A stretch of 45,217 bases of DNA from Rhodospirillaceae bacterium (GCA_008012315.1 SSEL01000084.1:1-45217); one strand, 5' to 3'; numbered from the stretch's first letter, positions 1 through 9,084 are shown. The notes: a model not told the origin generated them from the letters alone. Numbers and translations are program-made.

Positions 1-468
1 CATGGCCACCAGCGCGACGATCTCCATGACATTCGCATCCGTGTAGCCGGCCTCGCGGACGGTTTTCACATCGGCGTCACTGACCTTGCCGCGGGTCTCG
101 ATGACCTTGCGCGCAAACTGCACGGCGGCGTCCCGCTTCGCGTCGGTCGCATGACCCTTCCGGGCGAGGATGATTTCATCGGCCGGCAGCTGGGCCATAT
201 GTTCGGCGGTAAAGCTGTGAACCGTCAGGCAGTAGTCGCAGCCATTCACTTCGGAGACGGCAAGGCCGATGCTGTCCCGGGTCTTCACATCCAGCGCCTT
301 GCTCAGGTTGCCGAGCAGGGTGGCCCAGGCGTTGAAGGCGATCGGGCTCTGGGCGAAGGTCGCCAGCATATTCGGGGTGAACCCGATGTTCTTGGTGAAG
401 GCATCGAGAGTCGGTTTTGACTCGGCCGGCACCTGTTCCGGCGTCAGAGCAGCAGTTCTTGTCATCAT
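1..468 (-). CDS. AhpD-like carboxymuconolactone decarboxylase family protein (3' end cut by window)
   Basis: The reading frame starts at ATG 468 and runs off the left edge, giving about 156 residues. It opens MMTRTAALTPEQVP and carries the family hallmark NGCDYCLTVHS, a CxxC followed by His three residues later, as in the alkylhydroperoxidase AhpD core. Proteins of this kind are small all-helical oligomers that reduce peroxides or act on related substrates through the Cys pair. A GGAGA Shine-Dalgarno lies just upstream, and a second ATG at 465 is possible. It begins 30 nt after the nitroreductase stop on the same strand, so the two are probably co-transcribed, with the AraC gene further upstream. 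The family is clear; the substrate is unknown. The C-terminus is not visible. Confidence 0.85.
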   Translation of the reverse strand, partial: MMTRTAALTPEQVPAESKPTLDAFTKNIGFTPNMLATFAQSPIAFNAWATLLGNLSKALDVKTRDSIGLAVSEVNGCDYCLTVHSFTAEHMAQLPADEIILARKGHATDAKRDAAVQFARKVIETRGKVSDADVKTVREAGYTDANVMEIVALVAM

Positions 469-498
469 AATCTCCGTAAGTTGCGAAATAATTGAGAA

Positions 499-1242
499 TT
501 ACGCGAAGTCCAGTACGTCGGCGACGGGCATGCGTGGCTTCTGCGGCCAGTTGCCGGCTCGTTCCGGCCCGACGGTCAGCAGCATCACCGGGATTTCGTC
601 CTCGGCCAGACCGAACGTCCGATGCACAGGTTCGGCGTCAAAGCCGATCATCGGCGTTGACCCCCATCCCAGCGAGCGGGCCGCATAGATGATCGCCGCC
701 GCGCCGAAGGTAGCGGTCCGGACTGCCTCATCGCGGTCTCGTTGGGGTTCATTGTCATACAGCCGGCGAGCGTTTATTTCCCAGTCCGGCACCATGTTCG
801 CCGGCATGATGCCGGCTTCCACCACCGGCGCCAGACGCGCGGGGACGGTGCTGGCATCAGCCAACTTGCCAATGACGATGAAGGTAACGGCGGCGTCGGT
901 GATCGCCGGCTGATCCCAGGCGAGCGGACGCAACCGAGCCTTGGCTTCCGGCGTACGGACGGCTATGAACCGCCAGTTCTGCAAGTGAAAGGAGGTCGGC
1001 GCGGAAGTTCCGATCCGCACCAGATCACGGATCTGGTCGTCACTCAACCTAGCAGCCGGGTCGTAGTATTTGGCAGCACTACGGCTGAGAAGGGTTTCGA
1101 TGACGGCGTTCGTTGGAATTGAACGCGTGATTGCATGCGAAGGTTGGAGAGCGGGGGTATCTCCGCTCTGTTCGGCGCATGCGTGGATCTTTGCGGTGGC
1201 ACCGATGGCACGATTGGCGGCGACTGGGGCGATGCAGTTCAT
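499..1242 (-). CDS. Nitroreductase family protein
   Basis: A 247-residue FMN-dependent nitroreductase-like protein. After an unusual N-terminal stretch of about 40 residues it shows the family opening (LLSRSAAKYYDPAARLSDDQI), the FMN-contacting APTSFHLQNWRFI segment around residues 80-92, and the closing pattern GWGSTPMIGFD...LLTVGPE. Such enzymes reduce nitro groups, quinones or enones with NAD(P)H in the cytoplasm. A GAGGGAG ribosome site precedes ATG 1242, so this start is usable, but the extension looks dispensable and translation could begin nearer residue 45. It sits between an AraC regulator upstream and an AhpD-like gene 30 nt downstream on the same strand, which suggests a small regulated operon. 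The substrate is not predictable. Confidence 0.88.
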   Translation of the reverse strand: MNCIAPVAANRAIGATAKIHACAEQSGDTPALQPSHAITRSIPTNAVIETLLSRSAAKYYDPAARLSDDQIRDLVRIGTSAPTSFHLQNWRFIAVRTPEAKARLRPLAWDQPAITDAAVTFIVIGKLADASTVPARLAPVVEAGIMPANMVPDWEINARRLYDNEPQRDRDEAVRTATFGAAAIIYAARSLGWGSTPMIGFDAEPVHRTFGLAEDEIPVMLLTVGPERAGNWPQKPRMPVADVLDFA

Positions 1243-1349
1243 TGGGTGGCTCCCTCATCAGGTGATTACGGAGCTTAAGTTACGGCTTGGAACTGCAAAT
1301 TTCGAGACTGTATAAGCTCAATAAGATGCCCAAAAGGATCAATCTGGTG

Positions 1350-2330
1350 CTATAAGTCTCGGACCACGCCCGATTGCTCGCCATTATGCGCGAGTCGGCG
1401 CCATTCCCCTGGCGTCATCCCCATCCTTTCGGCAAATACCCGCCGGAACGCCGAGACAGATTGGTACCCGACGGTCGCGGCCACCGCCTCAGTGCTGACC
1501 GCTGGCTTTTTCAACTCCTTGGCCGCCAGACTCATGCGGAGATCGGTCAACAGGTCGAGGGCGGAGCAGCCGAGCCTGTCTTGAAAGTGCCGCATGAACG
1601 TTGCGCGTGACATGCCGCACAAGTCCGCCAGATCAGGCAGTTTCCAAGACTGTGTCGGATCGGCGAACATTGCCGCAATTGCCGGAGCCAGCCGCGGATG
1701 GGCGGCCAGAGCCAATAGGCCTTTGGGTGCGCTGTCGCCTTCGCTGGCCGCGCGCAATACCAACGCGAACAGGACCGACGAAAGTCCGTTCAGAATGGCA
1801 CGTCCTCCCGCTCGGTCGCCGGCTGCCTCTATACGCATCAGACTCACCAGGTTGGCCAGTTGATTGGAGACGGAGCCGATTCCGTCTTCTGCATCACCGT
1901 TCATGGTGCGCGTCACAAAATTCGCGGGCATGTAGTTGCGGATCAGCCGGTCGTGGGGTGGAGCGATGAAAAATCGCCCGCACATCAGATCGAGTTTCTC
2001 GCCCTCGCCGTCGTTCTCGCTCAGCATCCATCCCGCCGAACCCCGATGCTCCTGGGTGCGGATAGGTGTTTGCCCACTACCGTCGTGGAGCACATGGGCC
2101 GCACCGTGAGGCAGCAACACGATATCTCCCCTCACCAGTTCCCGTGCTGTTCGCGTCTCCGGGTCCTCGATAATGGCCCGGCCCTTGACGATGACGTGGT
2201 AGGGAATTTCGTTCGCGGCGGCTTTACTCCAGGTAACGCGCCACGGCGCACCGTAGACGCAGCGGACCTCGAGTTGACCGGTTACGGTGACGATTTGTAG
2301 GAGATGGGTTAGCCAGTCGACTTGGGACAT
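1350..2330 (-). CDS. AraC family transcriptional regulator with N-terminal cupin domain
   Basis: A 326-residue regulator. Residues about 1-190 form a cupin-type sensor domain of the kind found in AraC regulators (RGDIVLLPHGAAHVLHD, then SENDGEGEKLDLMCGRF). Residues about 225-315 hold the double helix-turn-helix, with LADLCGMSRATFMRHFQDRLG as the first HTH and VAATVGYQSVSAFRRVFAERMGMTPGEWRR as the second, including the usual AraC terminal motif. It lies 107 nt upstream of the nitroreductase on the same strand, so it probably controls or is co-transcribed with the nitroreductase and AhpD-like genes. Regulators with this architecture often sit beside oxidoreductases of the same stress response. 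The effector is unknown. Confidence 0.92.
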   Translation of the reverse strand: MSQVDWLTHLLQIVTVTGQLEVRCVYGAPWRVTWSKAAANEIPYHVIVKGRAIIEDPETRTARELVRGDIVLLPHGAAHVLHDGSGQTPIRTQEHRGSAGWMLSENDGEGEKLDLMCGRFFIAPPHDRLIRNYMPANFVTRTMNGDAEDGIGSVSNQLANLVSLMRIEAAGDRAGGRAILNGLSSVLFALVLRAASEGDSAPKGLLALAAHPRLAPAIAAMFADPTQSWKLPDLADLCGMSRATFMRHFQDRLGCSALDLLTDLRMSLAAKELKKPAVSTEAVAATVGYQSVSAFRRVFAERMGMTPGEWRRLAHNGEQSGVVRDL

Positions 2331-3039
2331 AAGGACTCGGAAGCTTGAAACACCTCAGAATTTTATCACACTCGCACGCCGTTTGAGCACCGCATGTAAG
2401 GTTGAGCCGCCAAGTTGTGCACGTCCGGACACGCCTTTTCTAGAATATTTTTGTCCCCTTAAAACAAGCGTATTTGCAGTTTCGCTGGCCAGAAGCACTG
2501 GGAGGGAGCGCCCGTATAGCCATCGCCCTGCCGGCCGCAGCGCGCGTGGCCACCGATGAGCCAGCCGCGGTGCGCGATCGTCGCGCGACGCGGAGCGCTC
2601 GAGAATTTTACCCTCGCCTGCATGACGGAATACTGTCGCAGCGATGGCCGCCCTGGCTTCGTGTGATACCCATCACTGAATGGTTTGACGCCGCGTCGGT
2701 GAGGAATGCCAATGGTCGACGGAATGTCGGAGCGGACTTAACATCCGGCTGGCCACGTCAAATCCGAAGGTTCTTCCGATCCAACGATCTCCATCCTGGG
2801 CTTCATGACGGGCGACGGATTCAACGTGTCGTTCAGCCTACATGACAACAGACGAAGATTTTAGACGCCGCCAGCCACGCAGCTGAGCACAGAGAACAGC
2901 GAATCAACATTCGCCAGCCGCAGACAATGAGCCCTCCAGCAGACACGCTATCCCTGCAATTTCCACGTCGATAACAGCAAGAAAAGCGGCCCAAACGTGC
3001 CATTTGGCGACGAGAAAGCACGCCGTTAGGAGAAAGTCA
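2331..3039. other. Intergenic stretch, no supported gene
   Basis: About 700 nt between the divergent AraC and AMP-ligase genes. A 123-codon plus-strand frame (2474-2845) exists, but it is Arg/Trp-rich, has no convincing ribosome site and resembles no family I know. A short dyad (GCGCGA-TCG-TCGCGC) lies near 2572. An AT-rich patch at about 2438-2475 could hold promoter elements. The sequence looks like decayed or regulatory DNA; no transposase or inverted terminal repeat could be established. Confidence 0.4.
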
Positions 3040-4548
3040 TTGGTACCGCATTTTGTCAGCTTCATCCCTGATTCGGAGAAGACAGCAATCATCAGAGGCC
3101 ACGAACGCTGGACATATAATCGCCTGTTGGCAGACGTCGATCGCTTGGCCGCCGGACTTGCGGCAGCCGGCGTACAGGCCGGAGACCGCGTCGCGTTGCA
3201 TATTGCGACGGGGCCGGAGATTGCCCTTGCTTATCTGGCATGCTTTCGTCTCGGCGCTATCGCCGCACCCCTCAATCTTCGTCTCAAGACGCCTGAATTG
3301 GAGGACATGCTAAGGCGCCTGAAGCCGTCGCTTTATATCGGTGATGCTGTGCATTACCCGCTCATCAAGCCGATCGGCACGGATGTCCTCCGCGCCGATT
3401 CCCGGTTCGTTATTGGTGATCCGCCGGATGCGATTGCGCGCCGGTGGACGTCACTGGCCAGTGATACACAAGCAAGCGATACACTGGCAAGCGGTACACA
3501 AGTGAGTTTCGGCGATCCGGATCCGACCGCGCCGGCCATCCTGCTTGCCACCTCCGGCACGACAGGCAAGCCGAAACTGGTCGCTCATAGCCAAGCGACG
3601 CTTCGCGAGATGGCGATCCGGCTCGGTAATCTCGATATACGTGCGGGTGACCGAATTGCCTTGTTCGTGCCGATGGTGCATGGCTCCGGCTTCTTCACTT
3701 TCATCGCGAGCCTCTTGAAGGGTGCAACGCTGGTTATGCTGGATGCGGCGGATCCGGGCGCCATTCTCGACGGCATCCAGTCCGAGCGATGCAGCTGGAT
3801 GGTTTCACTACCCACCGGCTACCTTGCCCTGATGGAGGAGCAGCGGCGTCATCCGCGCGATGTCAGTTCGCTCCGGTTTTGCGTATCGGGAGGAGATGTT
3901 TGCCTGCCGGGACAACAGGAAGCCTTTCCATCTGTGTTTCACACGCCGCTTCATAACGTCTGGGCCTCGTCGGAAGGATGCGGCGCGTTGACTTACGGAT
4001 TGAAGCCAGGGCCGGTTTCCCGTCTGTCGAAGGGAACCGGAATTCGTCTGGTGGACGCAGCGGGCAACGCAGTTGCTCGCGGGGAACCGGGTGAGATGCT
4101 GTTACGCGGACCCAGTATTGCGCTGGGTTATTGGCAGAGGCCGGGCATCTTGGATGCTTTTTCCGATGGCTGGTATGCGACGGGCGATGTCATGCGCGAG
4201 GACGAAAGCGGACATTTCTGGTTTGTCTCGCGGTCAAAGGACCTGATCATTCGTGCCGGCTCGAATATCTCGGCAGTCGAAGTAGAAGATGTGCTGGGTA
4301 GCCATCCGGCCGTAAAGGATGCCGGTGTCGTCGGTGTGCCGGATCCGGTTCTGGGGCAGCGCGTCATAGCGTTTGTGCAACTCAAGCATCACGCGGACGA
4401 AGCCGATCAACTCGATGCGATCCACAGAAGTATTTCCGCGCGGCTCGCCGACTACAAGCTGCCCGAACGGATTTTCGCCGTCAAAGAGATTCCCCGCAAC
4501 CACCTGGGCAAGATGGATCGCACCGCCCTTGCAGAACTGGCCCGATAA
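3040..4548 (+). CDS. AMP-dependent synthetase/ligase (acyl-CoA synthetase-like)
   Basis: An ANL-superfamily adenylating enzyme of about 502 residues, likely activating a carboxylic acid to an acyl-AMP and then an acyl-CoA. Seen motifs are the phosphate-binding loop ATSGTTGKPK (about residue 170), the A5-like segment VWASSEGCG, the A7/A8 hinge GWYATGDVMREDESG (about 375) and the C-terminal catalytic lysine in NHLGKMDRTAL (about 490). The best start is TTG 3040, preceded at 7 nt by TAGGAG; an upstream TTG at 3004 lacks a good site. A threefold in-frame pentapeptide repeat (S-D/G-T-Q/L-A) at 3460-3504 sits in the loop before the P-loop. It stands alone, followed 156 nt later by an MDR oxidoreductase. 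The acid substrate is not predictable. Confidence 0.88.
   Translation: MVPHFVSFIPDSEKTAIIRGHERWTYNRLLADVDRLAAGLAAAGVQAGDRVALHIATGPEIALAYLACFRLGAIAAPLNLRLKTPELEDMLRRLKPSLYIGDAVHYPLIKPIGTDVLRADSRFVIGDPPDAIARRWTSLASDTQASDTLASGTQVSFGDPDPTAPAILLATSGTTGKPKLVAHSQATLREMAIRLGNLDIRAGDRIALFVPMVHGSGFFTFIASLLKGATLVMLDAADPGAILDGIQSERCSWMVSLPTGYLALMEEQRRHPRDVSSLRFCVSGGDVCLPGQQEAFPSVFHTPLHNVWASSEGCGALTYGLKPGPVSRLSKGTGIRLVDAAGNAVARGEPGEMLLRGPSIALGYWQRPGILDAFSDGWYATGDVMREDESGHFWFVSRSKDLIIRAGSNISAVEVEDVLGSHPAVKDAGVVGVPDPVLGQRVIAFVQLKHHADEADQLDAIHRSISARLADYKLPERIFAVKEIPRNHLGKMDRTALAELAR
3460..3504 (+). repeat. Three in-frame 15-nt tandem repeats within the ligase gene
   Basis: Three imperfect 15-nt units follow one another: AGTGATACACAAGCA, AGCGATACACTGGCA and AGCGGTACACAAGTG. 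They encode S-D-T-Q-A, S-D-T-L-A and S-G-T-Q-V. They lie in a surface loop just before the nucleotide-binding P-loop. Multiples of three keep the frame, so length changes would be tolerated. Confidence 0.8.
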
Positions 4549-4704
4549 GAGCGTCACGCTCCACCACCGACGCTCCCTTTCGGCATAGACGGCATCGATT
4601 TCATAGCCACAGGTCATTGGACCCATCGCGTTTCGCGTTGTATTTTCGGTGGTCTGCAAAGGAATTCGGAAGATGACGACATACCGTACACAAGGAGGTG
4701 GACG

Positions 4705-5622
4705 ATGAAGGCGATCGTGGTGACGGATCAGGCTGCGGGAACGGCCGGGATGACGCTGGTGGAGCGGCCCGAGCCGCCGGCAGCGATAAACGACGTCATC
4801 GTTCAGATTCATGCGTCGGGATTCGTTCCGACTGAGATGGCGTGGCCCTCGACCTGGACCGATCGTCGCGATCGTGACCGAACGCCGTCGATCCCCGGCC
4901 ACGAGCTGGCCGGAGTGGTCAGCGCTCTCGGCTACGGCACGACGGGACTATCGGTGGGACAGCGCGTGTTCGGCATCGCCGACTGGCATCGCGACGGCAC
5001 CCTGGCGGAGTATGTAGCCATCGAAGCACGCAACCTCGCGCCGCTCCCCGGCGACGTCGACTTCACGGTGGGCGCGAGCCTGCCAATCTCGGGCCTCACC
5101 GCGTGGCAGGGACTGTTCCAGCATGGCCGCCTTAAGGCGGGGCAGAGCGTTCTCGCGCACGGTGCCGCGGGCGCAGTCGGGACGATGGTGACGCAACTTG
5201 CGCGCGAGGCTGGCGCGTATGTCATCGGCACCGGACGCGCGGCCGACCGTCAGAAGGCGCTCGACTTCGGCGCACAGGAGTTCGTCGACCTCGAGAACGA
5301 CACGCTGGAAGACGTCGGCGGCGTCGATCTGGTGTTCGATGTCATCGGTGGCGACATCCAGAAGCGGTCCGCACGCCTGATTCGAGCGGGAGGAACGCTG
5401 GTTTCCGTCGTCGGGCCGACCGACGCGCGGCCCGATGATGGCCTGACGGTCGACTTCGTCGTCGAGTCCGATCGCGCCCAACTGAGTGAGATCGTCCAAC
5501 GGGTGCGGGACGGACGACTGCGGACGAACATCGGCACCGTCTCGACCCTCGACGATGCCGTCGCCACCTTCAATTCGACCGAGCGACGCAAGGGAAAGAC
5601 GATCATCCGCGTTCGTCCGTGA
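4705..5622 (+). CDS. Zinc-independent MDR-family NADPH:quinone reductase-like protein
   Basis: A 305-residue medium-chain dehydrogenase/reductase. It opens MKAIVVTDQAAG, has the GroES-like fold marker PGHELAGVVSALG near residue 60, and the Rossmann nucleotide-binding stretch GAAGAVGTMVTQLAREAGA near residue 150. The structural-zinc cysteines of alcohol dehydrogenases are absent, placing it with quinone or enone reductases. It would reduce quinones or unsaturated carbonyls with NADPH in the cytoplasm. The start is secure: AAGGAGGTGG lies directly upstream of ATG 4705. It follows the AMP-ligase by 156 nt on the same strand and converges on the Old Yellow Enzyme gene. Together with the OYE, SDR, nitroreductase and peroxiredoxin it supports an electrophile-detoxification theme. 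Confidence 0.9.
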   Translation: MKAIVVTDQAAGTAGMTLVERPEPPAAINDVIVQIHASGFVPTEMAWPSTWTDRRDRDRTPSIPGHELAGVVSALGYGTTGLSVGQRVFGIADWHRDGTLAEYVAIEARNLAPLPGDVDFTVGASLPISGLTAWQGLFQHGRLKAGQSVLAHGAAGAVGTMVTQLAREAGAYVIGTGRAADRQKALDFGAQEFVDLENDTLEDVGGVDLVFDVIGGDIQKRSARLIRAGGTLVSVVGPTDARPDDGLTVDFVVESDRAQLSEIVQRVRDGRLRTNIGTVSTLDDAVATFNSTERRKGKTIIRVRP

Positions 5623-5834
5623 GATTCACCAATGCCAGCCAACCCGGAATGCTGAAGAGCTTCCTCCTGTTCCGGGACGCGGAGTCGACGAAGTGGTATC
5701 CTGGCAAGTGAGAAGCTCGCCGCTGTTTCGCGAGCGTATCGGTGGGAATAGGCCTGAAACCTTAATTGGATCGGGATGTTCGGTGCGGGCATCCCTCAGT
5801 CTGTGTCCGTGGTTGCGCATCGTACGTCTGGCTA

Positions 5835-5860
5835 TGCCCCGCGCGTAACAGCGCGGGGCA
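5835..5860. terminator. Strong hairpin between convergent genes, possible bidirectional terminator
   Basis: A perfect inverted repeat with 10-bp GC-rich arms (TGCCCCGCGC and GCGCGGGGCA) and a 6-nt loop lies in the 361-nt gap between the convergent MDR and OYE genes. No T-run follows on either strand, so termination would need Rho or be weak. A looser structure (CCCGGAA...TTCCGGG, 5643-5676) lies nearer the MDR stop. Nothing else recognisable fills 5623-5983. Confidence 0.45.
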
Positions 5861-5983
5861 CCTCCGTTCGCTGGCGACGTCGATATTCTCAGGGAGACAT
5901 CCGCCGCTGCAGCCGATCGAGCATGGAGCTGGCCCGGCCGCCAGGACAGCTCGGACCAAGCGATCTGTATCGCCCAGGCTTCT

Positions 5984-7099
5984 TTAAGCCGTCTCTGGCA
6001 GCTCATAACGTGGATAGTCCGTATATCCACGATGGTCGCCACCGTAGAATGTGTGTCGATCGTAAGAGGCAAGTGGCACGCCCTGCCGAATTCGAGACGG
6101 CAGATCGGGATTGGATATGAACAACCGACCGAACGCCACCAGGTCGGCATAGCCTTGCTCGATGATTTCATGGGCACCGGCTTCTGTGAAGCCACCGGCG
6201 GCAATTATTGGCCCCTTAAAAATCGCACGCAAATTTCTTGAGGCGACCGCCGGAGCACCAGCTTCCAGATCTTCGTAACCGCGAATTCTTGGCTCGATGA
6301 CGTGCAAATAGGCGAGACCGAAAACGTTCAGCCTTTCTGCAAGGTAGCCGAAGGTGGTTACGGGATCGCTATCGTGCATTGTGCCGAAGCGACCGCTTGG
6401 CGACAGGCGAATGCCGACGCGATCTGCACCCCACACCGAAACGAGCGCTTTGACGAGTTCGATCATGAACCGCGCTCGGTTCTCGACCGGGCCACCATAG
6501 GCATCGCTTCGATGGTTGCTGCCATCCTGAAGGAACTGATCGGGCAAGTATCCGTTGGCTCCATGAAGCTCAACGCCGTCAAATCCTGCCGCCTTTGCGC
6601 GCAACGTTGCAGACCTGAACTCCTCGACAATCAACGGAATCTCGTGAAGCTCGAGAGGGCGCGGCTCGACCTGGTCTGCCTCCAGGAAATTTCCGTCCTG
6701 ATCACGGATGACGGACTTTTCCTCCGACTTAATTGCCGACGGTGCAACGGGCAGAACACCATTCATATTTGAAGGATGAGCTTGCCGACCGCCGTGCCAG
6801 AGCTGCAAGAAAATCCGTGCTCCTTTGGCATGAACCGCGTCTGTTACGCGCTTCCATCCGCGCTGCTGCGCGTCCGTGTAAATACCGGGCGCACCAGCAT
6901 AGGCGATGGCATTAGGGGACACCGCAGTTGCTTCTGCAATCAACAATCCGCCCCTTGACGCACGCTGCGTATAATATTCCACCATGAGATCCCCGGGTAC
7001 ATCCCCGGCCTCGGTACGCATGCGAGTCAGCGGAGCCAAAACGACCCGATGGGCGATTTCGTAGGGACCTATTTTCATGGGTGTGAAGAGCTTGGACAT
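5984..7099 (-). CDS. Old Yellow Enzyme family alkene reductase (NemA-like)
   Basis: A 371-residue FMN-dependent TIM-barrel ene-reductase starting MSKLFTPMKIGPYEIAHRVV. Diagnostic segments are LAPLTRMRTE, LQLWHGGRQAHP, the substrate-binding pair in ELHGANGYLPDQFLQ (His and Asn), HRSDAYGGPVENR and the C-terminal FMN phosphate site in AAGGF...AFGRLFISNPDL. Members reduce activated C=C bonds, nitro-esters or N-ethylmaleimide with NADPH. ATG 7099 is chosen because GAGGAAG precedes it and the family opening starts there; a longer frame to 7156 adds 19 unlikely residues. It begins 85 nt after the peroxiredoxin stop on the same strand, so the two probably share a transcript. Confidence 0.95.
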   Translation of the reverse strand: MSKLFTPMKIGPYEIAHRVVLAPLTRMRTEAGDVPGDLMVEYYTQRASRGGLLIAEATAVSPNAIAYAGAPGIYTDAQQRGWKRVTDAVHAKGARIFLQLWHGGRQAHPSNMNGVLPVAPSAIKSEEKSVIRDQDGNFLEADQVEPRPLELHEIPLIVEEFRSATLRAKAAGFDGVELHGANGYLPDQFLQDGSNHRSDAYGGPVENRARFMIELVKALVSVWGADRVGIRLSPSGRFGTMHDSDPVTTFGYLAERLNVFGLAYLHVIEPRIRGYEDLEAGAPAVASRNLRAIFKGPIIAAGGFTEAGAHEIIEQGYADLVAFGRLFISNPDLPSRIRQGVPLASYDRHTFYGGDHRGYTDYPRYELPETA

Positions 7100-7184
7100 G
7101 GCTTCCTCTTTCACGCCCGCAGGGAACTGCTTCCCAGCGGTAGCGCGGCTAATCATCTGGTTGTGAAAAGGAGCTTCGGCTGGC

Positions 7185-7850
7185 CTATTCCGAGGCCAGA
7201 CGCAGCGCCGGCAGCATGTCTTCTGGCTCTGGGCGCTTGGTATAGTCGGGATTTACTTCCGAGTAGAGAATGGTGCCATCCTGGCCAATGACATAGCGGG
7301 CAGGCATGGGCAATGTCCACTCGGGGTCGTCGTTGAAAGACGGGAGGTCGTTCTTAAGGGACTTATAGAGATCAACCAAGTAGTCAGGCAGTTGGAACTT
7401 CAGTCCGAACGCCTCGCCTACCTTTCCTTTCACGTCGGACAAGATGGGAAAGCTGAGGTTGTTCTGGCGGATGGACTTGCGGCTGTTCGGCGCAGTTTGC
7501 GGCGAAATAGCCACCAAGCTGGCGCCATACTTCTGGAATTCCGGAAGTGCTTCCTGGAGCGCCTGCAATTCCATATTGCAATAGGGACACCATACACCGC
7601 GATAGAAGCTAACAATGAGAGGGCTCTTTGCGAGTAGCGCGACTGAGGAAACCTCATTTCCTTCTGGGTCCTTTAGGGAAAAAGCGGGCGCTTTGTCGCC
7701 AACTTTCTTGGTGCGCTCAGCCAGACCACTGGCTTTCAGTTCCGCGGTCGCCTTATGCATCGTTTCGATAACTGAATAAGGGACCCGATAAGGCGGTTTC
7801 CCCGCTTCGAAGTCCGCTTTGAATGCGTCGAGTTTAGCTTGCAGGCTCAT
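7185..7850 (-). CDS. Peroxiredoxin-like (AhpC/TSA family) protein
   Basis: A 221-residue thioredoxin-fold peroxidase-like protein. The active site reads SFYRGVWCPYCNMELQAL, with Cys88 as the probable peroxidatic residue and Cys91 three residues on, a CxxC arrangement typical of the PRX-like subgroup rather than the PxxxTxxC form of classical AhpC. A helical N-terminal segment of about 50 residues precedes the VGDKAPAFSLKDPEG entry strand. GGAGGA directly precedes ATG 7850; the longer frame to 8036 is rejected. It is followed at 85 nt by the OYE gene and is divergent from the SDR gene, with a LysR-type palindrome in the shared intergenic region. Confidence 0.93.
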   Translation of the reverse strand: MSLQAKLDAFKADFEAGKPPYRVPYSVIETMHKATAELKASGLAERTKKVGDKAPAFSLKDPEGNEVSSVALLAKSPLIVSFYRGVWCPYCNMELQALQEALPEFQKYGASLVAISPQTAPNSRKSIRQNNLSFPILSDVKGKVGEAFGLKFQLPDYLVDLYKSLKNDLPSFNDDPEWTLPMPARYVIGQDGTILYSEVNPDYTKRPEPEDMLPALRLASE

Positions 7851-8294
7851 GTTGTCCTCCTCCAACAAATAAGAGCCGGCTCCTTCAGGTTTGCCTAAGC
7901 GACCAAAACGAGCCGTCTGGTTGGAAGCTATTTTTTTTCCGCTTTGCGCTGTAGAGCTGCTGCCGGCATTTCCTTTATTCCGATGGAGAATAGGCTCGCA
8001 AGGGCCCAATTTAGCGCGCGGCGAAGCTAATTCCACGGGTGACCCAGCCGTTCAATGGATCGGTAGATTCGGGAAAAGGGTTGGCCCTAACCCATTGGGC
8101 TTCCTAGCAAGATTGGCCTTCACTAGGTGCTATTCCCAGCATCATCCGCCAATTACCATGACGGAATGCCTGTAGCCGATTCCTCGTGGGAATAACGGAT
8201 ATTCTGATAAGTGCTCTACACAAGATAGTTGGCCCTGCGTAACTGGCCCATTGGAAGGCGGCGATATTTAGCTGCCAGTGCGATGGAGGAGGAT
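7851..8294. other. Divergent promoter region of peroxiredoxin and SDR genes
   Basis: A 444-nt gap between divergent genes. Apart from the LysR-type dyad at 8179-8193 no gene or repeat is seen. Frames extending into it from both sides lack ribosome sites. Confidence 0.5.
8179..8193. promoter_or_regulatory. Candidate LysR-type operator
   Basis: The dyad ATTCC-N5-GGAAT contains the T-N11-A geometry expected of LysR regulator boxes. It lies about 100 nt upstream of the SDR start and in the divergent region with the peroxiredoxin gene, and a LysR gene sits just beyond the SDR gene. Binding is inferred. Confidence 0.45.
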
Positions 8295-9044
8295 ATGGGC
8301 AAATTACTGGGAAAAACAGCGCTGGTGACGGGCGGTAGTAGCGGGCTTGGCCTATCGACCGCGAAGACTTTCGCAGGAGAAGGATCGATCGTTTATATAA
8401 CCGGACGCCGAAAGGCTGACCTCGACCGAGCGGTCACTGCAATTGGGAGGAATGCGACAGGTATCCAGGGCGACGTCACAAAAATCGAGGACATTGATCG
8501 TCTCGTGAGCCAAATCCAAGCGGAGAGGGGAGAGCTTGATGTCCTGGTAGCCAATGCGGGCACAATAGAGCCCCAGCCATTGATGCAAGCGAGCGAGCAT
8601 AATTTCGACAAGACATTCGATACTAATGTTCGCGGGGTCTACTTTGTGATGCAACGTGCCCTGCCGTTGCTCACAAAGGGGAGCTCGGTGATTCTGCTAT
8701 CGTCTATAGCGGCAACCAAAGGAATTCCCGGTTACGGCACTTACAGTGCCACGAAGGCAGCGGTTCGCTCATTTGTTCGAACCTGGACGGCAGAATTGGC
8801 TGACCGCGGGATTCGGGTCAATGCAATTAGCCCAGGGCCGTTCGACACGCCGATTATGGATTTGCAGGCGGATACGGATCAAGGGCGAGAACTCGTTCGC
8901 TCCAGCTTCGCCGAGGCGGTGCCTATGAAACGTCTTGGGCGACCCGAGGAGTTGGCGGCAGCGGCTCTCTTTCTGGCATCGGAGGACAGCAGTTATATCG
9001 CAGGCATCGATTTAGTGGTGGATGGCGGACTGACGGCAATCTGA
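8295..9044 (+). CDS. SDR family oxidoreductase
   Basis: A 249-residue classical short-chain dehydrogenase/reductase. The cofactor site is TGGSSGLGLS (residues 12-21), followed by the NAG motif in VANAGT (about 86-91), the catalytic Ser137 in LLSSIAA and the Tyr150-x3-Lys154 pair in GTYSATK, then the ISPGPFDTP loop and a typical C-terminus (IAGIDLVVDGG). The Arg in ITGRRK suggests an NADPH preference. ATG 8295 has GGAGGAGG immediately upstream; an in-frame ATG at 8283 is an alternative, and the TTG at 8229 is unlikely. It is convergent with the LysR gene, only 40 nt away, and divergent from the peroxiredoxin gene. The substrate is unknown; SDRs in this setting are often quinone or carbonyl reductases. 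Confidence 0.93.
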   Translation: MGKLLGKTALVTGGSSGLGLSTAKTFAGEGSIVYITGRRKADLDRAVTAIGRNATGIQGDVTKIEDIDRLVSQIQAERGELDVLVANAGTIEPQPLMQASEHNFDKTFDTNVRGVYFVMQRALPLLTKGSSVILLSSIAATKGIPGYGTYSATKAAVRSFVRTWTAELADRGIRVNAISPGPFDTPIMDLQADTDQGRELVRSSFAEAVPMKRLGRPEELAAAALFLASEDSSYIAGIDLVVDGGLTAI

Positions 9045-9084
9045 ACCCAGGCGGGAACGATAGTTTTTGCGCTACGTTACACCC

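Noticed and set aside
2474..2845. 123-codon frame in the AraC-ligase gap
   Set aside because: No ribosome site, odd Arg/Trp-rich composition and no recognisable domain.
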